Source of the DNA: a virus
Virus record (IMG/VR): IMGVR_UViG_3300025000_000335
Coordinates: 1-29,375 of that record
Length of the DNA: 29,375 bases
Strand: one strand, 5' to 3'
Positions 1 to 5,342 of this stretch are shown one piece after another (position 1 is the stretch's first letter; each line of letters starts with the position of its first letter). The position numbers and the translations under genes are program-made. The notes beneath the pieces were generated by a model. That model had not been told where the DNA came from, ran no database searches, and saw only the letters and a program-made list of their open reading frames with translations.

Positions 1-62
1 CCCCAGCCAATGAACAACCCTAGCAAAAAACACGAGATGCCCATCACTGCCAATTCTGTCAT
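1..62 (-). CDS. Small membrane protein, 3' part outside window
   Basis: This open frame starts at an ATG read leftward from base 62 and leaves the window after 20 codons. The visible protein begins MTELAVMGISCFLLGLFIGW, a short polar start followed by a hydrophobic stretch typical of a single membrane-spanning segment. A GGAGGAG ribosome site lies about 5 nt ahead of the ATG and decides the start. It follows the 85-residue gene on the same strand by about 37 nt, so it probably shares its transcript. The function is not known. A holin or inner-membrane accessory protein is possible but not shown by this fragment. Confidence 0.6.
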   Translation of the reverse strand, partial: MTELAVMGISCFLLGLFIGW

Positions 63-99
63 GGCTTCTCCTCCCCCACCGGAACGCAGTTAACCGTGC

Positions 100-357
100 T
101 CATATTCTTAGACCTTTTATTTTATTTAAAATAAATCGTATATTTACTAGAGATAAAATGTGATATGAACCATAAAGTTCGATGTGTGAAATAACTTCTA
201 TCTCCCCAATTTCATTTCGCCCCATTCTAGACTCAAGAATGGGTATTTCTATTTCAAGACTTGCAATACCGATATGTGTTGATTCGTATATTAATTCTTT
301 TCCTTGATTAAGAGGAGAATAGGCTTTAATCGTATACTCCCACTTATTGTCTCTCAT
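100..357 (-). CDS. Hypothetical protein, 85 aa, AT-rich gene
   Basis: The frame starts with MRDNKWEYTIKAYSPLNQGK and has a TGAGGAT ribosome site three bases before ATG. The composition is strikingly AT-rich compared with the neighbours (many AUA, AAU and UUU codons), which suggests recent acquisition. The protein alternates hydrophobic and charged residues (EWEYTIKAY-like and IASLEIEIPILES-like strands), so it is probably a small beta-rich soluble domain. I see no signal peptide, membrane segment or known catalytic motif. It lies 114 nt downstream of thyX, with a tandem leader repeat in between. I do not recognise the family. Confidence 0.6.
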   Translation of the reverse strand: MRDNKWEYTIKAYSPLNQGKELIYESTHIGIASLEIEIPILESRMGRNEIGEIEVISHIELYGSYHILSLVNIRFILNKIKGLRI

Positions 358-411
358 TTAATCCTCATAGAATACCCTTGGCCGGAGGATAGCGCCCTCC
401 TCCCTCCTCCA

Positions 412-460
412 TCAAGGCTCTGGAGGGCTTACGCCGTCAAGACTCTGGAGGGCCCATGCC
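412..460 (-). repeat. Tandem pair of 24-nt leader repeats (copies 1 and 2)
   Basis: Two units with a 25-nt period lie between thyX and the 85-residue gene, at 412-435 and 437-460. On the minus strand each reads GGCGTAAG or GGCATGGG, then CCCTCCAGAG, then YCTTGAYGG. The same unit recurs at 2636-2659, 2974-2997, 2999-3022 and 3341-3364. Copy 1 is followed by GGAGGAGGGAGGAGGG, so its CCCTCC can pair with the purine run. Here no start codon follows at normal spacing, unlike the copies at 2636 and 2974. Confidence 0.75.
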
Positions 461-471
461 TTTTTTGGCCA

Positions 472-1257
472 TTACACCTTCTCGTTCTCGAACGCATAGT
501 CTCCCTCCTCCGTCTTTCTCATGTCTTGGAAGAGATTCGGCCAGGACACCTTAGCGATTTCCGCCACCCCCTGAAACACCTCCCGTATCTCCTCCTCCGC
601 GTGGACCGAAGTCCTCATGGCGATTACGTGCCTCAATGCCCGCATGTTGCACGTCCACATGATGGAGGTCGATACCCCCATCGGTACGAACCGCCTTATC
701 CAGGAGGTAATTTCCTTCTTCATGGAGAAGGGCAGGGAATCCATGTCGAACAGGGCCACGAACTTCCGGCATATAAGCCGGAGCGTCTGTATGGAATATC
801 CGATGTGCTCATCAACACCCTTTACCTCCTCCACACTCATCCCATCGCACCAATCCGAGCGGAGTTCCGGAACCACCATCTCGAAGTCCTCCAGCCTCAC
901 GAACCGGAGGGACTCCTGCGACACCGCGCACCCGGCCCGGTGTCGCACCAGTTCGTGGGTGAACACCCGGCTCACGCCGTGAAAGATGAACGTGGCGGAA
1001 GCGTGTTCTAGGACCGAACCGTGGTGGGAATCCAGGATGTTCTTAAGATATAGGGCGTTACCTTCCCTCACCTTCGTAACGTTCTCGTTGAGGCCCGGCG
1101 CGAAGCTCCGGTAGCAGAGTCTTCCCCCCACTTCCGTGAGAAGCTCCGGGCCCCCCGAGGCGTCCGTTTTCCAGGATCCGGCCCCCACCTCCTCAAGGTA
1201 TTTCAATAACTCCCCACGGTCCACCTTCGTCTCCGCCACCAAAAAGATCTTTGCCAT
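472..1257 (-). CDS. thyX: Flavin-dependent thymidylate synthase ThyX
   Basis: ThyX methylates dUMP to dTMP with methylene-tetrahydrofolate, using FAD and NADPH. Phages carry it to supply thymidylate for DNA synthesis. The 261-residue protein has the family landmarks in order: HGSVLEH at residues 79-85 (FAD/dUMP region), THELVRHR ending in the RHR signature at 105-107, and SQESLRF directly after. The usual ThyX motif is RHR, seven residues, then Ser. Here eight residues (AGCAVSQE) separate RHR from the Ser of SLRF, so the motif is one residue longer or uses a different serine. The length is normal for the family. A GGGGGGAG ribosome site precedes the ATG. The 221-nt leader upstream contains a candidate structured RNA. 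Confidence 0.93.
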   Translation of the reverse strand: MAKIFLVAETKVDRGELLKYLEEVGAGSWKTDASGGPELLTEVGGRLCYRSFAPGLNENVTKVREGNALYLKNILDSHHGSVLEHASATFIFHGVSRVFTHELVRHRAGCAVSQESLRFVRLEDFEMVVPELRSDWCDGMSVEEVKGVDEHIGYSIQTLRLICRKFVALFDMDSLPFSMKKEITSWIRRFVPMGVSTSIMWTCNMRALRHVIAMRTSVHAEEEIREVFQGVAEIAKVSWPNLFQDMRKTEEGDYAFENEKV

Positions 1258-1319
1258 TTCCGCTCCCCCCTAATCACCAGGATATCTAGGACGGTTCATC
1301 TCCGCTCTCCGCTGACCTT

Positions 1320-1456
1320 TCAACGCCCAGGGGTGATCGGCATCGCCGGTCGGCCTCTTCATCCGTCTCTCGGGCCGCGTTCTACCGCCCGTGGCCAATT
1401 CTTCCCGCCTGTTCCCACGGATGGGGCATTACCATCCTTGCCACCCTGGGCGTTGA
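1320..1456 (-). ncRNA. Candidate structured RNA in the thyX leader
   Basis: The gap between the 105-residue gene and thyX is closed by a long inverted repeat: TCAACGCCCAGGGGTG at 1320-1335 pairs with CACCCTGGGCGTTGA at 1442-1456 (15 bp, one bulged G). Inside it four further hairpins can form: CGGC/GCCG (1338-1348), CGGCC/GGCCG (1351-1377), CCGTGG/CCACGG (1389-1420) and GATGG/CCATC (1420-1436). This gives a multibranched fold. Competing pairs exist at one end: CGTTGA/TCAACG (1451-1466) and TTGAGAG/CTCTCAA (1453-1482) both share bases with the closing stem. No open frame explains the stretch. It could be a cis-regulatory leader of thyX on the minus strand or an independent RNA. I do not match it to a named family, and the strand is inferred from context. 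Confidence 0.4.
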
Positions 1457-1478
1457 GAGATCAACGGGCACATTGCTC

Positions 1479-1796
1479 TCAATCAATTTCTATTATTTTA
1501 CCTTCTACCACGGCCAAGACATACTCTAGGCCATCATATTCCATTATACGGAAATCGGTGGCCTTTTCAGGAATTTCCACAATACGCAATTTCGCTAAAG
1601 GGGAGGCCCCTTCCTCGCCGCCCATCTCATTAATAACTTGCAGGAGCATAGCATCACTACGATCAATATTGGAAAGATAAGTGGACCGCAAAATTGGTTC
1701 CTTAATAGCCATCGGATGACCAAGTTCCCGAAGGCGAAAAAACGCTCTTTTACTCAACCCGAACCCACCATAACAAGTCGAAATAACGATTTTCAT
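1479..1796 (-). CDS. Conserved phage-type hypothetical protein, 105 aa
   Basis: The protein starts MKIVISTCYGGFGLSKRAFF. A strong GGAGGGAGTA ribosome site fixes the start, although the frame is open for 47 codons further upstream. The N-terminal CYGGFGLS motif recurs in small phage proteins annotated as hypothetical, as I recall. The middle (ILRSTYLSNIDRSDAMLLQV) appears helical and the C-terminus (FRIMEYDGLEYVLAVVEGKI) looks like beta hairpins. I see no membrane segment and no enzyme signature. It lies 16 nt downstream of the 74-residue gene and upstream of the thyX leader. The stop overlaps the outermost hairpin of the structured leader. Confidence 0.72.
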   Translation of the reverse strand: MKIVISTCYGGFGLSKRAFFRLRELGHPMAIKEPILRSTYLSNIDRSDAMLLQVINEMGGEEGASPLAKLRIVEIPEKATDFRIMEYDGLEYVLAVVEGKIIEID

Positions 1797-1812
1797 TACT
1801 CCCTCCCCCTTC

Positions 1813-2037
1813 TCACCTTCTGTACTTCGCGTCCTTGGGGAGCACTGTATGGAACAGGCCACGGGCCAATTCCTCCTGTAATTTGTCCCCATTCCTGCCC
1901 ACCCACTCCGGGCTCCCCACCCCCATGTAGGCGGCATAATCCTCCACCTGACCCTTCGTCAGGACGAAGGTGACAGGTATCTCGCCGTACAGGCCCTGGG
2001 ACGGAAGGTAAAGCGTGAAATGGTGTACCGTGTTCAT
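1813..2037 (-). CDS. Hypothetical protein, 74 aa
   Basis: The start MNTVHHFTLYLPSQG overlaps the stop of the DUF3310 gene as ATGA, and an AAGGAG ribosome site lies inside that gene's last codons, so the two are translationally coupled. The N-terminal half (HFTLYLPSQGLYGEIPVTFVL) reads as beta strands. The rest is charged and probably helical, ending KDAKYRR. There are no cysteines, membrane segments or known motifs. I do not recognise the family. The place in the operon suggests an accessory role during infection. Confidence 0.65.
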   Translation of the reverse strand: MNTVHHFTLYLPSQGLYGEIPVTFVLTKGQVEDYAAYMGVGSPEWVGRNGDKLQEELARGLFHTVLPKDAKYRR

Positions 2038-2384
2038 CTTAACATCTCCTTAGCCAACTCCAATAGCTTCTTCTCATACTCCGAGACGTACCGGTTCAGG
2101 TACCATTGCGCCTTCCTCAGGTCCTCCAATTCCAAATCGGAGCCCTTCTTACCCGCCCGGTTGATATACTTCACCGCGTTCCCGAGATGGAAGCCCAGGC
2201 CCCACGCCTCAATGACTTTGATGGCTTCATAGGGGCTCCCCGCGCCCCCATAATGCGCCGGGTGGTTCACGGCCTCCCGTTTTGGGGAACACGCCCCCTC
2301 ATGCCCGGCAGGGAATTTACAGAACCAGGGGTCCGAAGTAAGTTGCCCTTCTCCATGAAATTTATTATATAGAGCCTCATTCAT
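2034..2384 (-). CDS. DUF3310 family protein, 116 aa
   Basis: Residues about 38-105 match the DUF3310 pattern of phage proteins: VNHPAHYGG, then YEAIKVIEAWGLGFHLGNAV, then KYINRAGKK and DLRKAQWYLNR. Family members are often loosely annotated as nucleotide kinases, but they lack a P-loop and their function is unproven. The N-terminal 37 residues hold three cysteines (C22 to C32 region). Two ATGs compete. The second (base 2384) is chosen because GGGAGGG lies 6 nt before it but directly abuts the first one at 2390. The gene overlaps the upstream small membrane gene by 8 nt and the downstream 74-residue gene by 4 nt. Confidence 0.85.
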   Translation of the reverse strand: MNEALYNKFHGEGQLTSDPWFCKFPAGHEGACSPKREAVNHPAHYGGAGSPYEAIKVIEAWGLGFHLGNAVKYINRAGKKGSDLELEDLRKAQWYLNRYVSEYEKKLLELAKEMLR

Positions 2385-2529
2385 TGCCATCCCTCCCTTT
2401 CCCCCATATTCCGTCAAGGACCTGCCTCTGTCCGAGATACCAGCCCAGGAGGAACCCTGCGGACACCGCAAAAATTAAAACCAACACGGTCCGCACTCGA
2501 AACACTGCGTGAACGGCAACAGGCGCCAT
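2377..2529 (-). CDS. Small membrane protein, about 50 aa, start uncertain
   Basis: The frame ends GIWGKGRDGNE with its TGA overlapping the DUF3310 start (ATGAATGA), an arrangement typical of coupled genes. The centre, VRTVLVLIFAVSAGFLLGWY, is one clear membrane segment followed by a polar tail. It resembles the start of the gene at the left window edge in layout. The ATG at 2529 gives 50 residues, but no good ribosome site precedes it. GTG or internal starts nearer the membrane segment are possible. It overlaps the 47-residue gene in another frame by 55 nt, which may explain the missing ribosome site (coupled reinitiation). Confidence 0.45.
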   Translation of the reverse strand: MAPVAVHAVFRVRTVLVLIFAVSAGFLLGWYLGQRQVLDGIWGKGRDGNE

Positions 2530-2618
2530 AGCCAGGAAAGGACCACGCAGAAGAAGCCAATCGCAAGGGCTAGGGCAACCAGGAGTCCACAAAGCCCATT
2601 ATGTTGATAATCGTCCAT
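2475..2618 (-). CDS. Small cysteine-containing membrane protein, 47 aa
   Basis: The protein starts MDDYQHNGLCGLLVALALAI and continues GFFCVVLSWLWRLLPFTQCF before ending ECGPCWF. One hydrophobic helix (about residues 11-31) is followed by a short tail with a C-x2-C-x2-C arrangement (CFECGPC). The start is set by GGAGGGAGGG immediately upstream, inside the leader repeat at 2636. The tail cysteines could bind a metal or be lipidated or oxidised, but that is speculation. It is the second gene of this stretch, after the 96-residue gene, and overlaps the next small membrane gene. Confidence 0.6.
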   Translation of the reverse strand: MDDYQHNGLCGLLVALALAIGFFCVVLSWLWRLLPFTQCFECGPCWF

Positions 2619-2635
2619 CCCTCCTCCCTCCTTCG

Positions 2636-2659
2636 TCAAGACCCTGGGGGGCTCACGCC
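2636..2659 (-). promoter_or_regulatory. Leader repeat copy 3 with GUGA-loop hairpin and ribosome site
   Basis: On the minus strand this reads GGGCGTGAGCCC, a 4-bp GC stem with a GUGA (GNRA) loop, then CCCAGGGTCTTGACG, then AAGGAGGGAGGG and the ATG of the 47-residue gene at 2618. The hairpin ends about 16 nt before the purine-rich ribosome site. In this copy the pyrimidine run is CCCCCC, so pairing with the ribosome site is weaker than in the copy at 2974. Confidence 0.6.
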
Positions 2660-2668
2660 CGGCACAGT

Positions 2669-2959
2669 TCAGTTTGAGTTAACCACGCGTGGGCCGCGCT
2701 TAACGGGGCACCATTTCCGCGTCCCCGCACGGTTCAGTTCGTCGCACATGAAAGTCCTGACCTTGGCCCCCATCCGGGCCATCCCCCTGGCGAAAAATTC
2801 CGCCTCCCAGGGCAAACCATGCAACAGTAATTTCGCATTCCTTTCGACGGACGGGGCCGTTGAAAACACCCCCACCTGGAATACGACGGACCGCTGGGTG
2901 GAACCGTGCCTGGGCAGGTGGACCAGTGCGGCGTTGACGTTTCCCTTCTCATCGGCCAT
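2669..2959 (-). CDS. Hypothetical protein, 96 aa
   Basis: The product begins MADEKGNVNAALVHLPRHGS. The start at 2959 is chosen because GGAGGAGGGG lies 3 nt before it. An upstream ATG in the same frame would overlap the leader repeat. The sequence has an alternating beta-like stretch (STQRSVVFQVGVFSTAPSVE), then a region with AKLLLHGLPWEAEFFARGM and a basic end (GTRKWCPVKRGPRVVNSN). It has two cysteines and no membrane segment. I do not recognise the family. It is the first intact gene of the leftward operon. Confidence 0.6.
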   Translation of the reverse strand: MADEKGNVNAALVHLPRHGSTQRSVVFQVGVFSTAPSVERNAKLLLHGLPWEAEFFARGMARMGAKVRTFMCDELNRAGTRKWCPVKRGPRVVNSN

Positions 2960-2973
2960 ATTCCCCTCCTCCG

Positions 2974-3022
2974 TCAAGACTCTGGAGGGCTCACGCCGTC
3001 AAGACTCTGGAGGGCGTAAGCC
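2974..3022 (-). promoter_or_regulatory. Tandem leader repeats (copies 4 and 5) that can hide the ribosome site
   Basis: Two 24-nt units, 25 nt apart, precede the 96-residue gene. On the minus strand the proximal one reads GGCGTGAGCCCTCC, AGAGTCTTGAC, GGAGGAGGGG, then ATG. CCCUCC can pair with the ribosome site GGAGGG across an 11-nt loop. The same CCC can instead close the upstream GGC-GUGA-GCC hairpin. The two folds exclude one another, so the leader could act as a translational on/off switch. The distal unit's TTGA is also the stop codon of the broken gene upstream. Confidence 0.5.
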
Positions 3023-3249
3023 CTTAAACTCCCCGGTCCAAAGCGGCGGAAAATCCAACCGTCCCCAACCGCCACAACGCCGGTTAAACTTCCCGCCTTC
3101 CTCGCCCCGGACCGGGGGGCCAAACTTTATTCTCGCCGGGCCTCAGCCCATGAGAAGACCGCCACAGGGCGATCCGTCTGAATTTTTAGGATGGCGCCAC
3201 TTGTGTCATCGGGCCGCGCCCACGGGACCCCGGGTGAAGCTTTTCTCAT
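2999..3249 (-). pseudogene. Probable frameshifted small gene (two overlapping pieces)
   Basis: Piece one runs from the ATG at 3249 for 40 residues (starts MRKASPGVPWARPDDTSG, continues AILKIQTDRPVAVFSWAE) to a TAA at 3127-3129. Piece two is in another frame, has no ATG, begins in the same 20-nt overlap (ARIKFGPPVRGEEGG) and runs through KFNRRCGGWGRLDFPPLWTG to a TGA at 2999-3001 inside the leader repeat. Both pieces have protein-like composition, and a single -1 step or indel near 3127-3150 would fuse them into one protein of roughly 90 residues. No strong ribosome site precedes piece one. Alternatives are a genuine 40-residue gene followed by non-coding DNA, or a sequencing error. Confidence 0.35.
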
Positions 3250-3260
3250 AAGGGGGTTTC

Positions 3261-3313
3261 CCTTGGCCCTCTGGCGTGAAGCGATGTAGCCTCCTTCCTT
3301 GGCCCTCTGGCGT
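3261..3313. repeat. 17-bp direct repeat
   Basis: CCTTGGCCCTCTGGCGT occurs at 3261-3277 and 3297-3313, 36 bp apart. Read on the minus strand, the second copy is followed by GGAAGGAGG, a good ribosome site with no standard start codon at the right distance. It lies upstream of the broken gene, so it may be the remains of another duplicated leader. Confidence 0.6.
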
Positions 3314-3340
3314 TGCCGCTAATGGTGAGGTCCTCCTCCG

Positions 3341-3364
3341 TCAAGACTTCGGAGGTCTCACGCC
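3341..3364 (-). repeat. Leader repeat copy 6
   Basis: This is the most diverged copy of the 24-nt unit. On the minus strand it reads GGCGTGAGACCTCCGAAG followed by TCTTGA and then CGGAGGAGGACC. The CCTCC and GGAGG arms are kept while the GUGA-loop hairpin has lost a pair (GGGC against GACC). No ATG follows at a usual distance. Confidence 0.6.
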
Positions 3365-3629
3365 CATGAGAAAGACTAGGAGACGGGTGTGGCGCAGTGA
3401 TGCATACGGCATCCTCCTATGAAATGGGGTGGGGTGGTGAGGTGGGCGGAACCGGAACGTGTGGGGGAACTCAAGGCCCGCGCCCCTCCTCTCAAGAAAC
3501 TTCCTCCCGGCGGGCGGGCCGGGAGGCCCTGCTGATATCACAGCATACCACAGGGCGGGGGGCGGCACAAGGGGTAGTTCGGATGGGCCCTGTGGCATGG
3601 GACTTGCAGGTGGCATAGGGTTTGCATGG

Positions 3630-4113
3630 GCGAAAAAGTAGCGCGGGGCGAAAAAACGGTGAAACTCTTTCACGCCGTTTATATGCTAGCCAACTAACTA
3701 AGAAACGAGGGTAAAAAGAGAGGGGCGAAAAAGGGGCGTAAAAAGGGCGAAAAGAAGGCGGAGAGTGTATAATGAGATGTATAACGGCATGTATCCCTCT
3801 CCACCCCCAAGAGAGAGAGAGAGAGAGAGAGTAAAAAAGAAAAGGGGTCCCGCGCCCCAGAGCCTCGTGGAGCGCGCCGTTTCTTCACACACCACGCGCC
3901 GCGCCACGCCTACCTCCCGAGGTATACATGCCATGATACACTTCATTACACATGCTCCACCCTCTTTTTTCCTCTCTTTCGCTCCTCTTATGTGTCAGGC
4001 GTGTACTCAGCGAAAGCTTAGCGAAAGGTTGCGAAACGGTGGGCGGGAGATGCTCTTTTTGCGCTTGAGGGGCGAAAGCCTAGCGATGGCGAAAGCCTTA
4101 TGTAGAGGCGAAA
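3630..4113 (+). repeat. Ten GCGAAA motifs, all on the + strand
   Basis: GCGAAA begins at 3630, 3648, 3725, 3747, 4010, 4021, 4031, 4072, 4089 and 4108. Most are preceded by G and followed by GCC(T/C)TA or a run of A. Three are about one helical turn apart (4010, 4021, 4031), and others lie 17-22 bp apart. The last is extended as GGCGAAAGCCCTACGAAG and sits 33 bp before the terS promoter. A similar element, GGCGAAAAGGCTACGAAAG, lies on the opposite strand at 10224-10242. The cluster looks like binding sites for a phage regulator or replication initiator. Confidence 0.6.
3810..3831. repeat. (GA)10 microsatellite in a purine tract
   Basis: Ten uninterrupted GA dinucleotides are followed by GTAAAAAAGAAAAGGGG, giving a purine run of about 45 bases with one T. 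Such tracts can slip during replication or form unusual helices. No gene covers it. Confidence 0.85.
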
Positions 4114-4145
4114 GCCCTACGAAGTCTCTGTTACGGGTGCGGGGC

Positions 4146-4175
4146 TTGACTCTCCCTTCCTGGCCGTGGTATACT
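4146..4175 (+). promoter_or_regulatory. Sigma70-like promoter for terS (P1)
   Basis: TTGACT at 4146-4151 and TATACT at 4170-4175 are separated by 18 nt. Transcription would begin near 4182, just ahead of GGAGGGA, which is the ribosome site for the GTG at 4197. The spacer end GGCCGTGG next to the -10 box is identical to that of the minus-strand promoter at 7212-7240. Confidence 0.75.
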
Positions 4176-4196
4176 TTCTACATGGAGGGAGACGCG

Positions 4197-4916
4197 GTGC
4201 GTGACAATCAAGCCTTGACGCAAGCGGGCGAGATAGTGAAGGCCCCAGACAAACTACCCCATCCGTTGTTCCCGTGGCTCACGCACCGCAAGGGGGAGTT
4301 CGCGATCCATTACATGCACCAGGGAAACATGAACGCCACGAAATCCGCGATCATGGCCGGATGCTCCATCTCCACCGCCCACGTCTGGGGCTACCGGTAT
4401 CTTAAAGAAGGAGGAGTTCAGCGGGCCATACGGCAGATAGCCGAGGAACAGACCCGCATGCTCCAGGTCACGGCGGAACGAATAATTCAGGAGCTTTCCC
4501 GCTTGGGCTTCTCGAACGTGGCGGACGTTCTTGAATACCAGAACGGTGAGATAATTCTTAAGGACTTGGCGAACGTCCCCCCGGACGTGAAGGCGGCCAT
4601 AGCGGAGATTTCCCATACCATCGACAAGGATGGTGCGTCCCGCGTCAAGGTCCGCATGCACGACAAGAAGGGCTCCTTGGATTCACTTGCCAAGATTTTC
4701 GGTCTGATGCGTGAGGATGGGAACATATCTCTAAAGAACGGTTCCGTGCCCCCTGCTCTCGAGCGGGTGGTCAAGGCCAGCCTTCTCGAGCGTGTCGGGA
4801 ACCGGTTGCCTCCTCCGGAGGAGGCCGGGACTTCCCACCTTCCCTCCTTCTGCCCGCCCCCCGTCCCGGATGACCTGGATGGGGGCGCGGGTCCCGCCTC
4901 GGAGGAAGAAGATTAA
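4197..4916 (+). CDS. terS: Terminase small subunit
   Basis: The small terminase binds phage DNA at the packaging site and directs the large subunit. The 239-residue protein follows the Terminase_2 layout. A helix-turn-helix-like segment (ATKSAIMAGCSISTAHVWGY, about residues 44-63) comes first. The family core ELSRLGFSNVADVLEYQNGE with LKDLANVPPDVKAAIAEISH follows, then KVRMHDKKGSLDSLAKIFGL, and the tail is rich in Pro, Gly and acid. GTG at 4197 is preferred because GGAGGGA lies 6 nt before it and the promoter's start site falls at about 4182. An ATG at 4182 would be leaderless. The frame is open far upstream but without ribosome sites. Its stop overlaps by 4 nt the stop of an opposing gene. 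Confidence 0.88.
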   Translation: MRDNQALTQAGEIVKAPDKLPHPLFPWLTHRKGEFAIHYMHQGNMNATKSAIMAGCSISTAHVWGYRYLKEGGVQRAIRQIAEEQTRMLQVTAERIIQELSRLGFSNVADVLEYQNGEIILKDLANVPPDVKAAIAEISHTIDKDGASRVKVRMHDKKGSLDSLAKIFGLMREDGNISLKNGSVPPALERVVKASLLERVGNRLPPPEEAGTSHLPSFCPPPVPDDLDGGAGPASEEED

Positions 4917-5077
4917 TCGTTTTGTTCCTCAATTTGTTCGGTATCGACGTGCGGGTCGCGGAGCCCGAGTGAGAAGGCAAATTCCGAAAATCTTTCCCGC
5001 AGGTTCTCGCAGAAGTCCTCGAGTTCGTTGCTCGGGGCGTGGGACGCGTCAACGTTCACTGTGATCTCGATTCGCAT
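4913..5077 (-). CDS. Hypothetical protein, 54 aa, tail-to-tail with terS
   Basis: The protein starts MRIEITVNVDASHAPSNELE, continues DFCENLRERFSEFAFSLGL, and ends with an acidic tail EQIEEQND. AGGGAGAAAAGAC precedes the ATG, a good ribosome site. The N-terminal strand and the following amphipathic helix suggest a compact soluble fold. The gene overlaps the 97-residue gene upstream by 29 nt and its TAA overlaps the terS TAA on the other strand (4913-4916). It is the last gene of the leftward operon. Family unknown. Confidence 0.7.
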   Translation of the reverse strand: MRIEITVNVDASHAPSNELEDFCENLRERFSEFAFSLGLRDPHVDTEQIEEQND

Positions 5078-5342
5078 GTCTTTTCTCCCTGTCGAGAAAC
5101 TGCGCCACCTTGAGCGGATTGAAGCGGGTCAAGGAACCGTCGCTCCGCGTCACGATGATCTGTTTGGAACCGGCGTGGGGGACCATTCCCGCGACGGTGT
5201 AGGTCTCGTAGTTGAGGCAGAACGTGCGGCCCAGGTCCCCGGGCACGAGCCCAAACTTCTGGCACCGCAGAATAAATTCCCTCTCCGCCGGTCCGTTCCT
5301 TCCGAATAGGGCCTTGAGCGTCAATTGCTCGGAGAGCTTCAT
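5049..5342 (-). CDS. Hypothetical protein, 97 aa
   Basis: The start MKLSEQLTLKALFGRNGPAE overlaps the stop of the 127-residue gene as ATGA. No separate ribosome site is visible, so translation is probably coupled. The protein carries CQKFGLVPGDLGRTFCLNYE in the middle and a beta-rich C-terminal half (TYTVAGMVPHAGSKQIIVTR) with a basic end. The last part looks like a small SH3- or OB-like barrel, but this is a guess from strand pattern. Function unknown. Confidence 0.68.
   Translation of the reverse strand: MKLSEQLTLKALFGRNGPAEREFILRCQKFGLVPGDLGRTFCLNYETYTVAGMVPHAGSKQIIVTRSDGSLTRFNPLKVAQFLDREKRHANRDHSER

Larger units (their letters stand above)
3365..4145. other. Gene-poor divergent intergenic region
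   Basis: About 780 bases separate leftward genes from the rightward terS gene. Frames that stay open here are proline- and arginine-rich, lack ribosome sites and look like by-products of base composition. Visible structure: a palindrome GTGAAACTCTTTCAC around 3660-3675, ten GCGAAA motifs, a (GA)10 tract and purine-rich strand bias from 3690 to 3860. A TATAAA on the minus strand near 3679 could be a -10 box for the leftward operon, but no convincing -35 accompanies it. The region is a reasonable place for control sites or a replication origin. This is inference from position and repeats. Confidence 0.5.

Noticed and set aside
304-1011. Plus-strand frame of 235 codons opposite thyX
   Set aside because: It is the antisense shadow of thyX, rich in His, Pro and Arg, without a ribosome site.
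2974-3022. TTGACG in the leader repeats as -35 boxes
   Set aside because: No -10 box lies 16-18 nt downstream on the minus strand. The TTGA belongs to the repeat that precedes the ribosome site.
3341-3673. Minus-strand frame of 110 codons
   Set aside because: It starts at a GTG inside a palindrome without a ribosome site, has proline-rich composition typical of a GC-rich shadow frame, and ends in the leader repeat. A gene cannot be fully excluded for its last 23 codons.
3765-3775. TATAAT on the plus strand as a promoter
   Set aside because: The upstream stretch at the right distance is GGGCGAAAAGAAGG-like, with no -35 resemblance, and no gene with a ribosome site follows.
3765-4181. Long upstream extension of the terS reading frame
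   Set aside because: The frame is open, but it runs through the (GA)10 tract and the GCGAAA array, has Arg/Pro-rich by-product composition and no ribosome site. The promoter at 4146-4175 places the transcript start at about 4182.
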